The notes under the pieces were generated by a model. The model did no database searches. It saw nothing but the letters and a program-made list of their open reading frames with translations, and was not told where the DNA came from. Shown here piece after piece: positions 37,163 to 47,376 of a stretch of 64,000 nt of DNA (position 1 is the first letter of the stretch; every line of letters starts with the position of its first letter). The DNA is taken from positions 3,286,001 through 3,350,000 of the forward strand of contig NZ_CP168493.1 of NCBI RefSeq assembly GCF_042945595.1, written 5' to 3'. The DNA comes from Psychrobacillus sp042945595 (GTDB taxonomy: Bacteria; Bacillota; Bacilli; Bacillales_A; Planococcaceae). A program made the position numbers and the translations under genes.

Positions 37163-38203
37163 TTATTGTTTTAAATCAGTCCAGACCCGGTCATAAATTA
37201 CCGTTGCTTTACCAACGTCTACTGCGTGGATGCCTCTCTCTCTTTCTTTTTCTGGAATCATAATTTCCTTTTTAATATCTTCTGGCAATAATTTCACTGC
37301 TTCTACGTTTGGATTTGAGTATGGATATTCCAAAACAATTTCTTTACTTACTTCTGGTCGCAGGATGAAGTTTATAAATTTTAGTGCATTCTCTTTATTT
37401 TTGGCACCTTTTGGAATAACAAAGTTATCTTGCCACAAGCTGAAATATTCCTCAGGATAAACTATCTTAAGTGCTGGATTTTCTCGAATCGCTAAATTAG
37501 CTTCTGCACCGAAGACAATAGCGCCTTTTACTTCTCCACTTATTAAGTGTGACTTCGCATTATCACTTTCAAATATTCTAATATTTGGTTTCAACTTCTT
37601 TAGCCATTCCCCAGCCTCTACTATTTCGCTCTCTTCTCGACTATTTGACGAATACCCAAGAACCTCCAAACCTACTCCCAACATCGAACGACTATCATCA
37701 AGAACCAATAGACTATTTTCAAACTGTGGATCGAGTAGATCTTTAAATGAAGTAACATCCGTTTTCACAAGATCTGTATTGATCACAATCACTTCATCTC
37801 CCCATAAATAGGGTACAGAATATTCATCATTAGGATCTGCGTCACTTCCTAGAAATTCTTCTCCTATATTCTTAATATTAGGAACACTTTCTTTATCAAT
37901 TTCTTCGAGTAAACCCTCTTTTATTAATATTTCAATGTAATATAATGAAGCTACCGCAAGATCATATTGATTTTTACCAGTAGTTAACTTTGCATACATT
38001 TCCTCATTGGATGAGTACGTACCATAGTTCACTTTAATTCCCGTTTCTTCTTCAAAATCCTCAATGATTTTTGTAGGTAAATATTCGGCCCAGTTGAATA
38101 CATTTAGTACTTCTTTACCGCCCACCCCTCTTGCCTTACCACTTCCACAACCAGCAAGAATTAAAGCAGATATCAATAAGATAATTCCTAATCTCATTCT
38201 CAT
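37163..38203 (-). CDS. potD: polyamine ABC transporter substrate-binding lipoprotein
   Basis: A 346-residue binding protein: lipobox LILAGCGSG, then LNVFNWAEYLPTKIIEDFEE, YDLAVASLYYIEILIKEGLL, YSVPYLWGDEVIVINTD and NFVIPKGAKNKENALKFINF, as in PotD spermidine/putrescine proteins. The ATG is preceded by AAAGGAGGAATTACTT. It ends the potA-puuB-potB-potC-potD order, but an IS630 remnant now lies between potC and potD, so it needs its own promoter or read-through. Confidence 0.9.
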   Translation of the reverse strand: MRMRLGIILLISALILAGCGSGKARGVGGKEVLNVFNWAEYLPTKIIEDFEEETGIKVNYGTYSSNEEMYAKLTTGKNQYDLAVASLYYIEILIKEGLLEEIDKESVPNIKNIGEEFLGSDADPNDEYSVPYLWGDEVIVINTDLVKTDVTSFKDLLDPQFENSLLVLDDSRSMLGVGLEVLGYSSNSREESEIVEAGEWLKKLKPNIRIFESDNAKSHLISGEVKGAIVFGAEANLAIRENPALKIVYPEEYFSLWQDNFVIPKGAKNKENALKFINFILRPEVSKEIVLEYPYSNPNVEAVKLLPEDIKKEIMIPEKERERGIHAVDVGKATVIYDRVWTDLKQ

Positions 38204-38272
38204 AAGTAATTCCTCCTTTAAATTTTCTTCTACTAAATTAGTTATAAGTGAATATTATTCTTATATATATTG

Positions 38273-38979
38273 AACTTTTGTTTTACATCCTAACACATAA
38301 AACGATTGACGATGGATTGAGGTTTTTTATTGATAAGATCTATAAATTCGTTTACGTGTTTTTGAATCAGTTTGGGATCCAGGAAAAAGACATTGTTTAT
38401 GACAAACTCTTCGAGCCACTTCCATAGCCCTTCTATCAAATGTAACTGAGAACTATATGGTGGAAAGTAACAAGATCTAGCCTTTCCCTGTTGTTCTTAA
38501 GAAAAGGCTAGATTAGCTTGGCATGATGGATTCTTGCATTATTCAAAACCATGACTATTTTACCTGATGGATACGTTTCCAGTGCTTTTATCAGAAAATC
38601 AAGAAAAACAGCAGCATCATAGGTTTCTTCTTCTATACAAAATACTTCTCCGGTTTCATAGTCGAGTGTACCAAGAAGTTTTACACGCTTATGCCGACCA
38701 TAAGTAGGTATAATTCGCTGTTTTCCTTTCAAAAACCAAGCGCTACCAATGGATTGATAATCACGGATCATGGATTCATCTTCAAAGAAAATCCGGTCGA
38801 TTTCTTCGTTGTCGTGTGTGGCTGAATCCGAGTTTATGAAGTAAGCCTGATACGCCGCGGATTGTATACGTTTTGTCCCATTCTATCTGAATATATTCGG
38901 CAATTAATGCACGTGTCCAATTATAACGTGCTGGAAAGCCGAAATCTGCCGGAACATGATACGCAACACTATCAACCAA
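38273..38979 (-). mobile_element. IS630-family element, truncated copy
   Basis: The right end TTGAACTTTTGTTTTACAT and the transposase C-terminal half are present on the minus strand. Pieces FGFPARYNWTRALIAEYIQ and then DRIFFEDESMIRDYQSIGSA and VMVLNNARIHHAKLI match the longer copy at 42298-43335. About 100 bases between HTRQ and EEID are deleted, and the 5' third is missing. Its cut edge fuses to potC and supplies the potC stop codon. Confidence 0.85.
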
Positions 38980-39763
38980 CTTTTTTTGTTGTTTTCTTCA
39001 ATTGTATTCTTTGGGCAAAAATGACTAATGCTAGTGTAATAACAAGCATTATTGTTGATAAAGCATTTATTTCGGGTGTTACACCTTGACGAACCATAGA
39101 GAAAATTTGTAATGGTAATGTTGTACTTGCAGGGCCTGCAACAAAGAAGCTCACAATCACATCATCAATCGAAACTGTAAACGCCAACATCGCACTAGCA
39201 GCAATCGCCGGACCGAGGATTGGTAATGTGACTAGACGAAATGTATGCCATTCATTTGCACCAAGATCCATTGCAGCTTCTTCAACAGATCGATCGAACC
39301 CATCCAACCTTGCATTTACTACAACGACAACAAATGGAATACAAAACGTTATGTGAGCAATAATAATCGTTCCCATTCCTAAAGGGAATTCAATCATTGA
39401 GAAGAGAACTAAAAGACCAATGCCCATAACGATTTCTGACATGACGAGTGGAACATAAAGCATTGCATCTAATATCCCTTTTCCCCTAAATCGGTATCTG
39501 TACATTCCTACCGCAACAAATGTCCCGAGCATCGTTGCGACAATTGTTGACACAATTCCGACCGTTACACTAACCTTTGCTGCATCGAGAATATTTGTAT
39601 TACTCCATAACTTTATATACCAATCAAATGTAAATCCTTTCCATACCGCATTTAGTTTTGAATCATTAAATGAATAAAATATTAAGGTGAAAATCGGAAT
39701 ATAAAGAAAGGAATATATAAGTACGCCATACACAATTGAGGACCAACGTGAAAATTTACGCAT
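38972..39763 (-). CDS. potC: polyamine ABC transporter permease
   Basis: A 263-residue permease with six membrane segments: IVYGVLIYSFLYIPIFTLIF at the start, the EAA loop in VEEAAMDLGANEWHTFRLVT and VSIDDVIVSFFVAGP, a PotC signature. The last residues (KKVG, stop) are read from the border of the IS630 remnant, so the natural C-terminus has been replaced by a few codons. Starts two bases after the potB stop. Confidence 0.9.
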   Translation of the reverse strand: MRKFSRWSSIVYGVLIYSFLYIPIFTLIFYSFNDSKLNAVWKGFTFDWYIKLWSNTNILDAAKVSVTVGIVSTIVATMLGTFVAVGMYRYRFRGKGILDAMLYVPLVMSEIVMGIGLLVLFSMIEFPLGMGTIIIAHITFCIPFVVVVVNARLDGFDRSVEEAAMDLGANEWHTFRLVTLPILGPAIAASAMLAFTVSIDDVIVSFFVAGPASTTLPLQIFSMVRQGVTPEINALSTIMLVITLALVIFAQRIQLKKTTKKVG

Positions 39764-39764
39764 A

Positions 39765-40703
39765 TTACTTCACCCTCATTTCATCTGTTTTCCCACCTGA
39801 AACCTTTAGATAAAACACGATTAGTAAAAGTGTAACAGCCATCAATATAATTGATGCGGCAGAACCGAATGGCCAATCTCTTGCAGTTAGAAACTGATTT
39901 TTGATCAAATTACCGATAATCATTGTTTTCGCTCCACCCATTAAATCAGAAATGAAGAAAAGTCCCAATGTTGGAATGAAAACTAAAATGGAACTAGCAA
40001 CAATTCCAGGTAAAGTTAGTGGCAGAGTTACGTTTAAAAATGCTTGCCAAGGTCTTGCACCCAGGTCCTTTGCAGCTTCTAAGTATGAATTATCTAGCTT
40101 TTCTATTGAAGCAAAGAGAGGTAAAACTGCAAAAGGAAATAAAGTATAAATAAACCCTAACAATGTTGCGCCACTATTGTACAAAAGCGTAAGTGGCTCG
40201 GCGATTATCCCTATTTTCAGCAAAATTGTATTAATAACACCTTCCGTTCTGAGTAGGATAATCCATGCGTAAGTTCTTATTAATGAATTTGTCCAAAAAG
40301 GAATAACAATGAGAAATAACAATAATGTTCGATGTTTGATCGGTGCTCGTGCAATTATATAAGCAAAAGGATAACCAAATAGTAAACAAACGGCAGTTGT
40401 TATAAGCGCTATCGATACAGAGGTATAGATAATATTTAAATATAGTGGTTCAAAAAAACGCACATAGTTTTCAAACGTAAACGTCCATTCAATTCCTCCG
40501 TACGTTCCTCTTTTCATGAAGCTAACGACTAAAATCAATAAGAGCGGAATGAATAGAAATAACAACAACCAAAAGGTTACGGGGGTTAGCGTCCATATTG
40601 GTCCAAAATTAATTTGCTTTTTCATACGTTTATTCTTAGTAAGTTTCTTTTTTTTACTATTTACTTTTTCGGAGGCTACCTCTGATATCATTTCTCTATT
40701 CAA
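39765..40703 (-). CDS. potB: polyamine ABC transporter permease
   Basis: A 312-residue permease, six helices, with a basic N-terminal extension (KKKKLTKNKRMKKQINF). ENYVRFFEPLYLNIIYTSV and the EAA loop YLEAAKDLGARPWQAFLNVT are typical of PotB. It starts with TTG at 40703 behind GAGGAG. Together with PotC it forms the membrane channel. Confidence 0.9.
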   Translation of the reverse strand: MNREMISEVASEKVNSKKKKLTKNKRMKKQINFGPIWTLTPVTFWLLLFLFIPLLLILVVSFMKRGTYGGIEWTFTFENYVRFFEPLYLNIIYTSVSIALITTAVCLLFGYPFAYIIARAPIKHRTLLLFLIVIPFWTNSLIRTYAWIILLRTEGVINTILLKIGIIAEPLTLLYNSGATLLGFIYTLFPFAVLPLFASIEKLDNSYLEAAKDLGARPWQAFLNVTLPLTLPGIVASSILVFIPTLGLFFISDLMGGAKTMIIGNLIKNQFLTARDWPFGSAASIILMAVTLLLIVFYLKVSGGKTDEMRVK

Positions 40704-40857
40704 GCTATCTCCTCGCTTTCAATTAAGATTTATACTAGAATGAATGAACAAATTATTTGATGGATCTAATTGATCACTATGTATTTAATTTTCTATATAC
40801 TCTTTCTATAAACATCACTGTTAAAGAAGCCGTTAAATTTTAGATTATTACAATTTA

Positions 40858-42141
40858 TTATTTTAAAAAGCGGTCTTTAAATTGTTTATAAACCTTTATC
40901 ACTCCAACCCCCGTAGCATTTTGACTATGAAATGGAATTGGTCTCAATTTTTCTATTCTTAACGGGTTATCTGATTCACTTTCATCGCTAATGTTTTCTG
41001 CGATGAGCTTCCCCAACAACGAAGACATTGCAGCGCCATGGCCACCATAACCAAATGCATAATGCGTCCCGTCTTCCATTTTTCCGATATATGGCAACAT
41101 ATCCTTCGTAAAAGCAACTTTACCACTCCACTGATACTCAATACGCGCCTCTTCTAATTGTGGAAATACATTAACCATACCTTTTCGTAAATTATCATAT
41201 AAACTGTTTTGATCGCGCTTACTTGAGGATCTGCCTGAACCTCCGAAAGCCAAACGATTATCTGCTGTTCTACGGAAATAATATAAAAGTTCTTTTGAAT
41301 CAAATACTGCACGATCATTTTTTATTAAATCTTTTATTAATTCCTCTGGTAATGGCTCAGTAGATATCATAATACTTTCAATCGGAACAACTGATTTTTT
41401 TATTGTTTCGTTTAGATCTCCAGAATAAGCATTTGTTACAATCACTACATGATCAGCGAAAACTCTTCCATGTTTCGTATTTGCGATTTTTTTTCCGTTT
41501 CCATTCTTTACTATGCTAAATGCTTCTGAGTGTTCATAAATCTGTGCACCAAACTTTTCTGCTGCTTCAGCAAGACCTAGTACGTAATTTAAAGGATGGA
41601 AGTGAGCACTTTTTGCATCGACACGTCCACCATGATAAATTGTCGTATTCATTTCATCTTGCAAATCCGCCTTTTCTATTACCTTGATTTCATGATAATC
41701 TAATTCGCTTGCCATAAATTCTTGATCTCTTTTCATTGCCTCTAAATGCGATGGTTTATATGCTGCGAAAAAATCTCCATTTCTTTTAAAATCACAAGAA
41801 ATACTATTCTTTTCGATAATATTTTCGATTAAATCAATCGAGCTAAGAGACATTTCCCACATCTGTTTAGCTGCTTTTAACCCTTTCTTTTTCGCCCAAT
41901 ACTCCATAGAACCAAGATAACCAGTTAGTACCTGACCTCCATTTCTGCCGCTTGCACCTCCGCCTACTTTACCTTTTTCCAAGATAATTGTATTGAATCC
42001 CTTTTCCTGTAAGTGATAAGAAGTAGAGAGTCCTGAATAACCGCCTCCGATTATAACAACATCACAATGTTGATCTCCTTGTAAGATTTCATATTTCGGT
42101 CGTTGATTTGCCGTTGCTTCCCACATAGATAAAAGATCCAT
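40858..42141 (-). CDS. gamma-glutamylputrescine oxidase-like FAD oxidoreductase (PuuB type)
   Basis: About 427 residues of a DAO-family flavoprotein: the FAD-binding start CDVVIIGGGYSGLSTSYHL, ASGRNGGQVLTGY, and near the end YQWSGKVAFTKDMLPYIG and YAFGYGGHGAAMSSLLGK. This set is shared by PuuB/OrdL oxidases that oxidise gamma-glutamylputrescine or similar amines. Its position among pot genes supports polyamine breakdown. The ATG at 42141 has GGGGAG seven bases before it; M1 at 42156 is less likely. Other DadA-like activities cannot be excluded. Confidence 0.85.
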   Translation of the reverse strand: MDLLSMWEATANQRPKYEILQGDQHCDVVIIGGGYSGLSTSYHLQEKGFNTIILEKGKVGGGASGRNGGQVLTGYLGSMEYWAKKKGLKAAKQMWEMSLSSIDLIENIIEKNSISCDFKRNGDFFAAYKPSHLEAMKRDQEFMASELDYHEIKVIEKADLQDEMNTTIYHGGRVDAKSAHFHPLNYVLGLAEAAEKFGAQIYEHSEAFSIVKNGNGKKIANTKHGRVFADHVVIVTNAYSGDLNETIKKSVVPIESIMISTEPLPEELIKDLIKNDRAVFDSKELLYYFRRTADNRLAFGGSGRSSSKRDQNSLYDNLRKGMVNVFPQLEEARIEYQWSGKVAFTKDMLPYIGKMEDGTHYAFGYGGHGAAMSSLLGKLIAENISDESESDNPLRIEKLRPIPFHSQNATGVGVIKVYKQFKDRFLK

Positions 42142-42297
42142 TTTGGTACTCCCCATTTCATTTTAAAATTCTCTTGTAAATGTTCATCTTTTATTTTTAA
42201 ATTTCAATATTATGGCTTTCTATATAAATTGAAAATAAGATTTTCTTTTTGCTTTAACGGGTAAAGGATAGTAAAAACCTGAAGGAGTTGGTTCATC

Positions 42298-43335
42298 ATG
42301 ACATCCGAAGAATGAATCAATGAAGTTCAATCTGCTATGCATGATGCGAAGGACCGCCGACACTTCGAACGTTATCTAGTCATTCATCTCTATTTACAAG
42401 TGTACACACAAAACAGTATCGCTATGATTACAGGTCGAACAACCAAAACCATCTACAACTATATATCTGCTTACAATAAAAACGGAATTTCTGGATTAAC
42501 ACTTGGACATTCGCCTGGAAAGCCATCAAAGTTGATAGATGAACAATAAAAATAGTTGGTTGATAGTGTTGAGTATCATGTTCCAGCAGATTTCGGCTTT
42601 CCAGCACGTTATAATTGGACACGTGCATTAATTGCTGAATATATTCAGAGAGAATGGGACAAAACGTATACATTTCGCGGCGTATCAGGCTTACTTCATA
42701 AACTTGGATTCAGCCACACACGACCGACGTATAGTCTTGCTAAAGCTGACCCGGAAAAACAAGAAGTATTTATGGAAGAAACTTTTCCAGCTCTAAAAAA
42801 AATAATCAAAGAAGAAATCGACCGGATTTTCTTTGAAGATGAATCCATGACCCATGATTATCAAGCCATTGGTAGCGCTTGGTTTTTGAAAGAAAAACAG
42901 CGAATTATTCCTACTTATGGTCGGCATAAGGGTGTAAAACTTCTTGGTATACTCTACTACGAAACCGGAGAAGTATTTTGTGTAGAAGAAGAATCCTATG
43001 ATGCTGCTGTTTTTCTTGACTTTCTGATGAAAGTACTGGAAAAGTCTCCATCAGGTAAAATAGTCATGGTTTTGGATAATGCAAGAATCTATCATGCCAA
43101 GCTAATCCAGCCATTTCTTAAGAACAACTGGGAAAGGCTAGATCTTGTTTACCTTCCATCATATAATCCGCAGTTACATTTGATAGATGGACTATGGAAG
43201 TAGCTCAAGAAGTCTGTCATAAACAATGGCTTTTTCCCGGATGCCAAACTGATTCAAAAACACGTAAACGAATTTATAGATCTTATCTATAAAAAACCTC
43301 AAGGCATCGTCAATCGTGTATGTGTTAAAATGTAA
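42298..43335 (+). mobile_element. IS630-family element, near full length, four in-frame stops
   Basis: One uninterrupted frame of 346 codons from ATG 42298 to the final TAA carries an IS630 transposase: a helix-turn-helix (SIAMITGRTTKTIYNYISAY), then the DDE catalytic domain with IFFEDES, VMVLDNARIYHA and LHLIDGLWK. Stops interrupt it at 42313 (TGA), 42547 (TAA), 42553 (TAG) and 43201 (TAG), with no frameshift. The 3' end reads GTAAAACAAAAGTTCAATAT as in the other copy. It separates potA from the PuuB-like gene. Inactive unless the stops are suppressed. Confidence 0.88.
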
Positions 43336-43349
43336 AACAAAAGTTCAAT

Positions 43350-43790
43350 ATATATACCTTAGCCGTCCCTGCCTGATCAGAATATATTTGTGAAACCCAA
43401 GCTTCTCCACTAATTAGCATTGCAGTGGGTTCTGAACTATAAGCAAGTACATTGTTATCTAGTTCTCTTAAACTATCTTTTGCCTCGCTTAAGTCATCAT
43501 CTGTGAATTTGTGAATATCATGTCCTTATTTTTGAACTGTGACATATCCTTTAAATTCTGGATTCCATAAACCTGCATAAATAGTCAATGTACCAACTTT
43601 TTCTTTGTTGTAAGCTAATCCAAAGCTACCGTATAAATAAGGAACGGAATGTTTATTACCTGAATCATATTCACGTTCATTAAATATCTTTTCAATGCTT
43701 TAAAAGTTGGGTATATTATCCATATCTAATTCAAGTTTTTGATTTTCTGCGATCATGTTTTCTAAAAAATAGCCTGTTGGGATATTTAAA
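43350..43790 (-). pseudogene. second potD-like binding protein, decayed
   Basis: The minus strand reads PTGYFLENMIAENQKLELDM, NIPNF, then in another frame YDSGNKHSVPYLYGSFGLAY and, after a stop, EPTAMLISGEAWVSQIYSDQ. These are internal PotD segments in correct order. Both ends are missing, cut by IS630 on one side and by the IS4 fragment on the other. Confidence 0.8.
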
Positions 43791-43861
43791 TGATAAAAGA
43801 TGTTTAGGACCATATTATATTTTTCGGTGATCGAAACATCTAAAATTTGTTTAACCCTGCT

Positions 43862-44197
43862 GACGGCAAACCTCGAACATTCAGAGGAAGACACAATTCG
43901 CATTTATGGAAAGCGTTGGACAATTGATTTTTTTTCAAAGTCGCTAATTCTCATTTGGGAATAGCGAAAGAATTTCAATGCCTTAGTTACGATACTTTGA
44001 CTGCCTATACCACGATTGTGTTCCTGCATTATATGATGCTGAGCGTGAGTTTCCGAGTGGGAGAAGACAATCGAACGATCGTAAATAATTTCTATGTGTG
44101 TTGCGATGAAGTAGAAGATATTTGTTTCGCCGAAGCTCTCTATATTTTTGGAAATACTAGAATTGACGTTGGCAGAATAGGTAATTTTAGAAGATAA
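43862..44197 (+). pseudogene. IS4-family transposase, C-terminal fragment
   Basis: EEDTIRIYGKRWTIDFF, then after a frameshift HLGIAKEFQCLSYDTLTAYT, VFLHYMMLSV and NNFYVCCDEVEDICF. This is the end of an IS4-type DDE transposase (the YGKRW block with its conserved E/Y region). A related scrap lies at 52597-52880. Confidence 0.75.
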
Positions 44198-44392
44198 TCA
44201 GATTCAATCATTTTAAAATAGCTTTTTCAATAAATCCCAAAGTTAATTAGGAAACCAATGCTTTTATCTGATGCAACCTGATAATTGCACACGCGTAAAC
44301 GCTTCTATGTCATTGGGTGAGGATTATTTTTCATGTCCGAAAATTGTGTTATATAATCTACTCTACTCACATCTTCTTCGGTTCTTAGATTG

Positions 44393-45466
44393 CTAAGAAG
44401 TTAGCAAAACCGAGTCTTCCGGATGCCAACTCATTTGGAGTAACCCTCCTTCTTCCACAATAACCCGATTTCTTTCTGTCTGATTCACAATGACTTCTTG
44501 ACCTGTTTGTAACATTAAAACAAGCTTTGTTATTGACCCTGTATAAATTTTTTCTTTAAATGTACATTTTAATAGTGATAAATTTTCGGTTATCTTAGTG
44601 TTTAAATCCATTTTCTCCGGTCTAACTGCTATATACACTTTTCCATCCAGATCGTCACCATCTACACGGAGAGCTTTAATTTCATCCCCAGCACAGTCGA
44701 CATATATATACTTTGTATCCTTTCTTGTAACAGTCCCCTCGAAAATATTTGTTTCACCAATGAAGTCCGCAATGAATCGTGTTCTCGGTCTTTCATAAAT
44801 TTCAGTTGGTGATCCAATTTGCTCAATGAGTCCTTCATTCATAACAATGATTCGATCAGACATCGTCAAGGCTTCCTCTTGGTCATGTGTGACATATATA
44901 AATGTAATACCTAACTTCTTTTGTAAATGTTTTAACTCTACTTGCATTTGCTTTCGTAATCTAAGATCCAGTGCGCCTAGCGGTTCATCTAGCAATAATA
45001 CTTTAGGGTTATTTACTAATGCCCTTGCAATGGCTACCCGTTGCCTTTGCCCACCACTTAATTCATTGGGTTTTCGATTAATAAATTCTTCAAGTTGAAC
45101 AAGTTTAAGAATGTTTACTACTCGTTCCTTTACTTCATCTTTTTTCACCTTTTTCATACGTAATCCGAAGGCAATATTATCGAATATATTCAGATGTGGG
45201 AATAATGCATAGCTTTGAAAAACAGTATTAACATCACGCTTATATGGTTCTACACCGTTTACCAACTGGCCGTCAATCCATACTTCACCCTCAGTCGGTT
45301 GTTCAAATCCAGCAATCATTCTTAATGTCGTCGTTTTCCCACAACCTGAAGGCCCAAGTAATGTAAGAAATTCTCCTGACTTAACGACCAAATTAATATC
45401 CTCGGCGGCGACGAAATCTTTAAATTTTTTCCCAACATTTTCAAGTTTCACCATTGAAGTAGTCAA
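44393..45466 (-). CDS. potA: polyamine ABC transporter ATP-binding protein
   Basis: A 357-residue ATPase: Walker A LLGPSGCGKTT, signature LSGGQRQRVAIARAL, Walker B VLLLDEPLGALD, H-loop YVTHDQEEAL and a C-terminal TOBE part. FQSYALFPHLNIFDNIAFGL is typical of PotA. It starts with TTG (site GGGAGG, 8 bases). First gene of the transporter set but separated from the PuuB-like gene and potB by 2.2 kb of IS630, pseudo-potD and IS4 debris. Confidence 0.9.
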   Translation of the reverse strand: MTTSMVKLENVGKKFKDFVAAEDINLVVKSGEFLTLLGPSGCGKTTTLRMIAGFEQPTEGEVWIDGQLVNGVEPYKRDVNTVFQSYALFPHLNIFDNIAFGLRMKKVKKDEVKERVVNILKLVQLEEFINRKPNELSGGQRQRVAIARALVNNPKVLLLDEPLGALDLRLRKQMQVELKHLQKKLGITFIYVTHDQEEALTMSDRIIVMNEGLIEQIGSPTEIYERPRTRFIADFIGETNIFEGTVTRKDTKYIYVDCAGDEIKALRVDGDDLDGKVYIAVRPEKMDLNTKITENLSLLKCTFKEKIYTGSITKLVLMLQTGQEVIVNQTERNRVIVEEGGLLQMSWHPEDSVLLTS

Positions 45467-45684
45467 ATACTTTGCCTCCCATAATTTCTGTTTACTATCC
45501 GTAATTTGTAGCCTTTTTATATAAATGGAAATTCCCGGAATTTTAATAACTTGTTTTTTCTTATTAAAAATACTATAAGCGAGTATGCATTTGTAACGAT
45601 AACAATCTGATCGGTTTATATGCTGGTATCAAATGGCCATTTTGATGCAAATCGTAAAAAATCTTATTTTCATGTAAAATAGTA

Positions 45685-45698
45685 CGAGAGCGCTTTCA
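45685..45698. promoter_or_regulatory. cre-like site upstream of potA
   Basis: CGAGAGCGCTTTCA, i.e. TGAAAGCGCTCTCG on the minus strand, matches the CcpA box consensus except for the last base. It lies about 220 bases before potA. Confidence 0.5.
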
Positions 45699-46189
45699 AT
45701 TATATCGTTAATACTAAACCAAAATTTTACTCGCTGTGGAATAAACAAATCCATCATCGAAAGTTCCTACAAGTAATAATCAAAATATTTTAATTTTTCC
45801 AATTATTCTACATTATAACTTTACTTATCTATAATGTAAAATATATATGTTGTATGTCTACCATACATTTTGTGAATACAATTGAAAGAGAGCACTCGAA
45901 TGAATCTGCATCGTTTACGTTGTAATAATGGAATTGCAGCCTTTCCATCATTGAGATTTCCAGAAGAGAAGAGGGATTGAATGATGTATTGGCTTTTCGT
46001 CCCAACTGCAAGATGGCACTTGAATCCGAACCAAAAGACGCTTTTCCCTTCGCTCCTCTGTCCCCATCTAGAGTGGCCACTGAAAAAGTCTAATCTCTAT
46101 AAATTTGCGTTCGATATTTCGATTGAATCGAGATATCGAACGCTTTATATTTTATACAATAGATATCAATATATGTAGGTGGTATTCAA
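45699..46189. other. gene-free stretch before an IS1182 remnant, with a strong palindrome
   Basis: No gene. GCGTTCGATAT at 46107 pairs with ATATCGAACGC ending at 46143, with TCGAT/ATCGA inside. It lies 50 bases before the transposase start and is probably the left-end structure of the IS1182 element. Confidence 0.5.
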
Positions 46190-46971
46190 ATGATTTCAAA
46201 CCAAGAAACACTCAATCTCAGTCCATTCATGGAGATATACGATATTGTAGTACCAAAAGATAATATGCTTCGGCAAATTAATGAATTAGTGGATTTTTCA
46301 TTCATTCTCGAAGAACTAAAAACAAAATATTGTCTAGATAATGGTCTCAATGCTATCTCACCCATTCGTATGTTCAAATATTTATTACTAAAGTCGATAC
46401 ATGACCAGATGTGGATCTAGTGGACCGCTCTAAATACGATATGTCCTTTAAATACTTTCTGGACATGGCACCAGAAGATGAAGTAATCGATCCAAGTTAA
46501 TTAACGAAATTCCGTAGACTCCGTCTTCAAGGTGTGAGTTTATTAGACATGCTCAAAGGGAAAACGGTTGAGATTGCACTTGAAAAAGGAATTATTAAAA
46601 GTAAAACCATTATTGTCGATGCTACACATACAAAAGCACGTTTTAATCAGAAATCCCCGAAAGAGTATCTACAAGAGAAATCAAAAAATGTTCGAAAAGC
46701 AGTCTATCAAATCAATGATTCGTTGAAAGAAAAGTTCCCTTCGAAAACTACTTCTAACGAAGTGAAAGATGAATTAAATTATTGTAGTCAAGTCATTTTT
46801 GTAGTGGAAACCGAACCACAAATTGCAGCGATTCCTGCCGTGAAAGAAAAATTAAATGCGCTAAAAGAAGTAGTGGAAGATTATACGGAACAGCTTAGTT
46901 ATTCAGCTGATCCAGATGCACGTATTGGTCATAAAACAGAGGATTCTTCTTTCTTTGGCTTCAAAACCTAA
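46190..46971 (+). pseudogene. IS1182-family transposase, 3'-truncated and interrupted
   Basis: Starts MISNQETLNLSPFMEIYDIV with LRQINELVDFSFILEELK, breaks after DQMWI, continues YDMSFKYFLDMAPEDEVIDP, stop, then VEIALEKGIIKSKTIIVDAT (first catalytic Asp) and ARIGHKTEDSSFFGFKT, where it stops. The rest of the DDE domain is missing: the element has been cut at the edge of the att-like region, which begins within 10 bases (GTTAGCACTTCAC). Confidence 0.85.
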
Positions 46972-47033
46972 AGTTAGCACTTCACTTCCACCTTACATAC
47001 AAACCCAGTCATATCAAGGGTTTGATGGCTTTA

Positions 47034-47187
47034 TTACATCATGCCGCCCGTATGGTGAAAGTGTGTAATATCTTTAACAGTATATGCAAAAAGTGCTGTA
47101 TCTCTAGGTTTGTAGAATTCTGAGATGTAACATCTTTAACGGTATTTTACTGTTTTTCATTTGATTGCGTTTGCAAATTGTTAGCAT
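47034..47187 (+). repeat. 154-bp attachment-like repeat, copy C
   Basis: TTACATCATGCCGCCC core, GTGTAATATCTTTAAC arm, TGTAACATCTTTAACG arm and terminal GTTAGCAT. Before it, GTTAGCACTTCAC and an AAACCC/GGGTTT hairpin copy the layout after recombinase genes, but the recombinase itself has been replaced by the IS1182 remnant. Confidence 0.85.
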
Positions 47188-47291
47188 CTATTCACTACGT
47201 TTCTAAAATATACAACTAATCTGGCGCTCACTTCTGTTTAGCAAATCACTGAAACTATTAACATGAACTTCAAAATTCACTTTTTAATTAA

Positions 47292-47348
47292 TCAACATGT
47301 TGACTATTGTTTTAAAATGAACTATTATTACAAAAGTCAACATGTTGA
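47292..47348 (+). promoter_or_regulatory. marR promoter bracketed by two identical palindromes
   Basis: TTGACT (47300-47305), 17 bases, TATTAT (47323-47328). TCAACATGTTGA is a perfect palindrome present at 47292-47303, over the -35, and at 47337-47348, at the transcription start. Spacing of 45 bases. Classical MarR autoregulation layout. Confidence 0.8.
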
Positions 47349-47376
47349 TTAATCCTAATTTTAGGGGGAAAAAAGT

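Noticed and set aside
42556..43203. Functional 215-residue transposase
   Set aside because: It is only a middle part of the IS630 frame, between stop codons, and lacks the DNA-binding domain.
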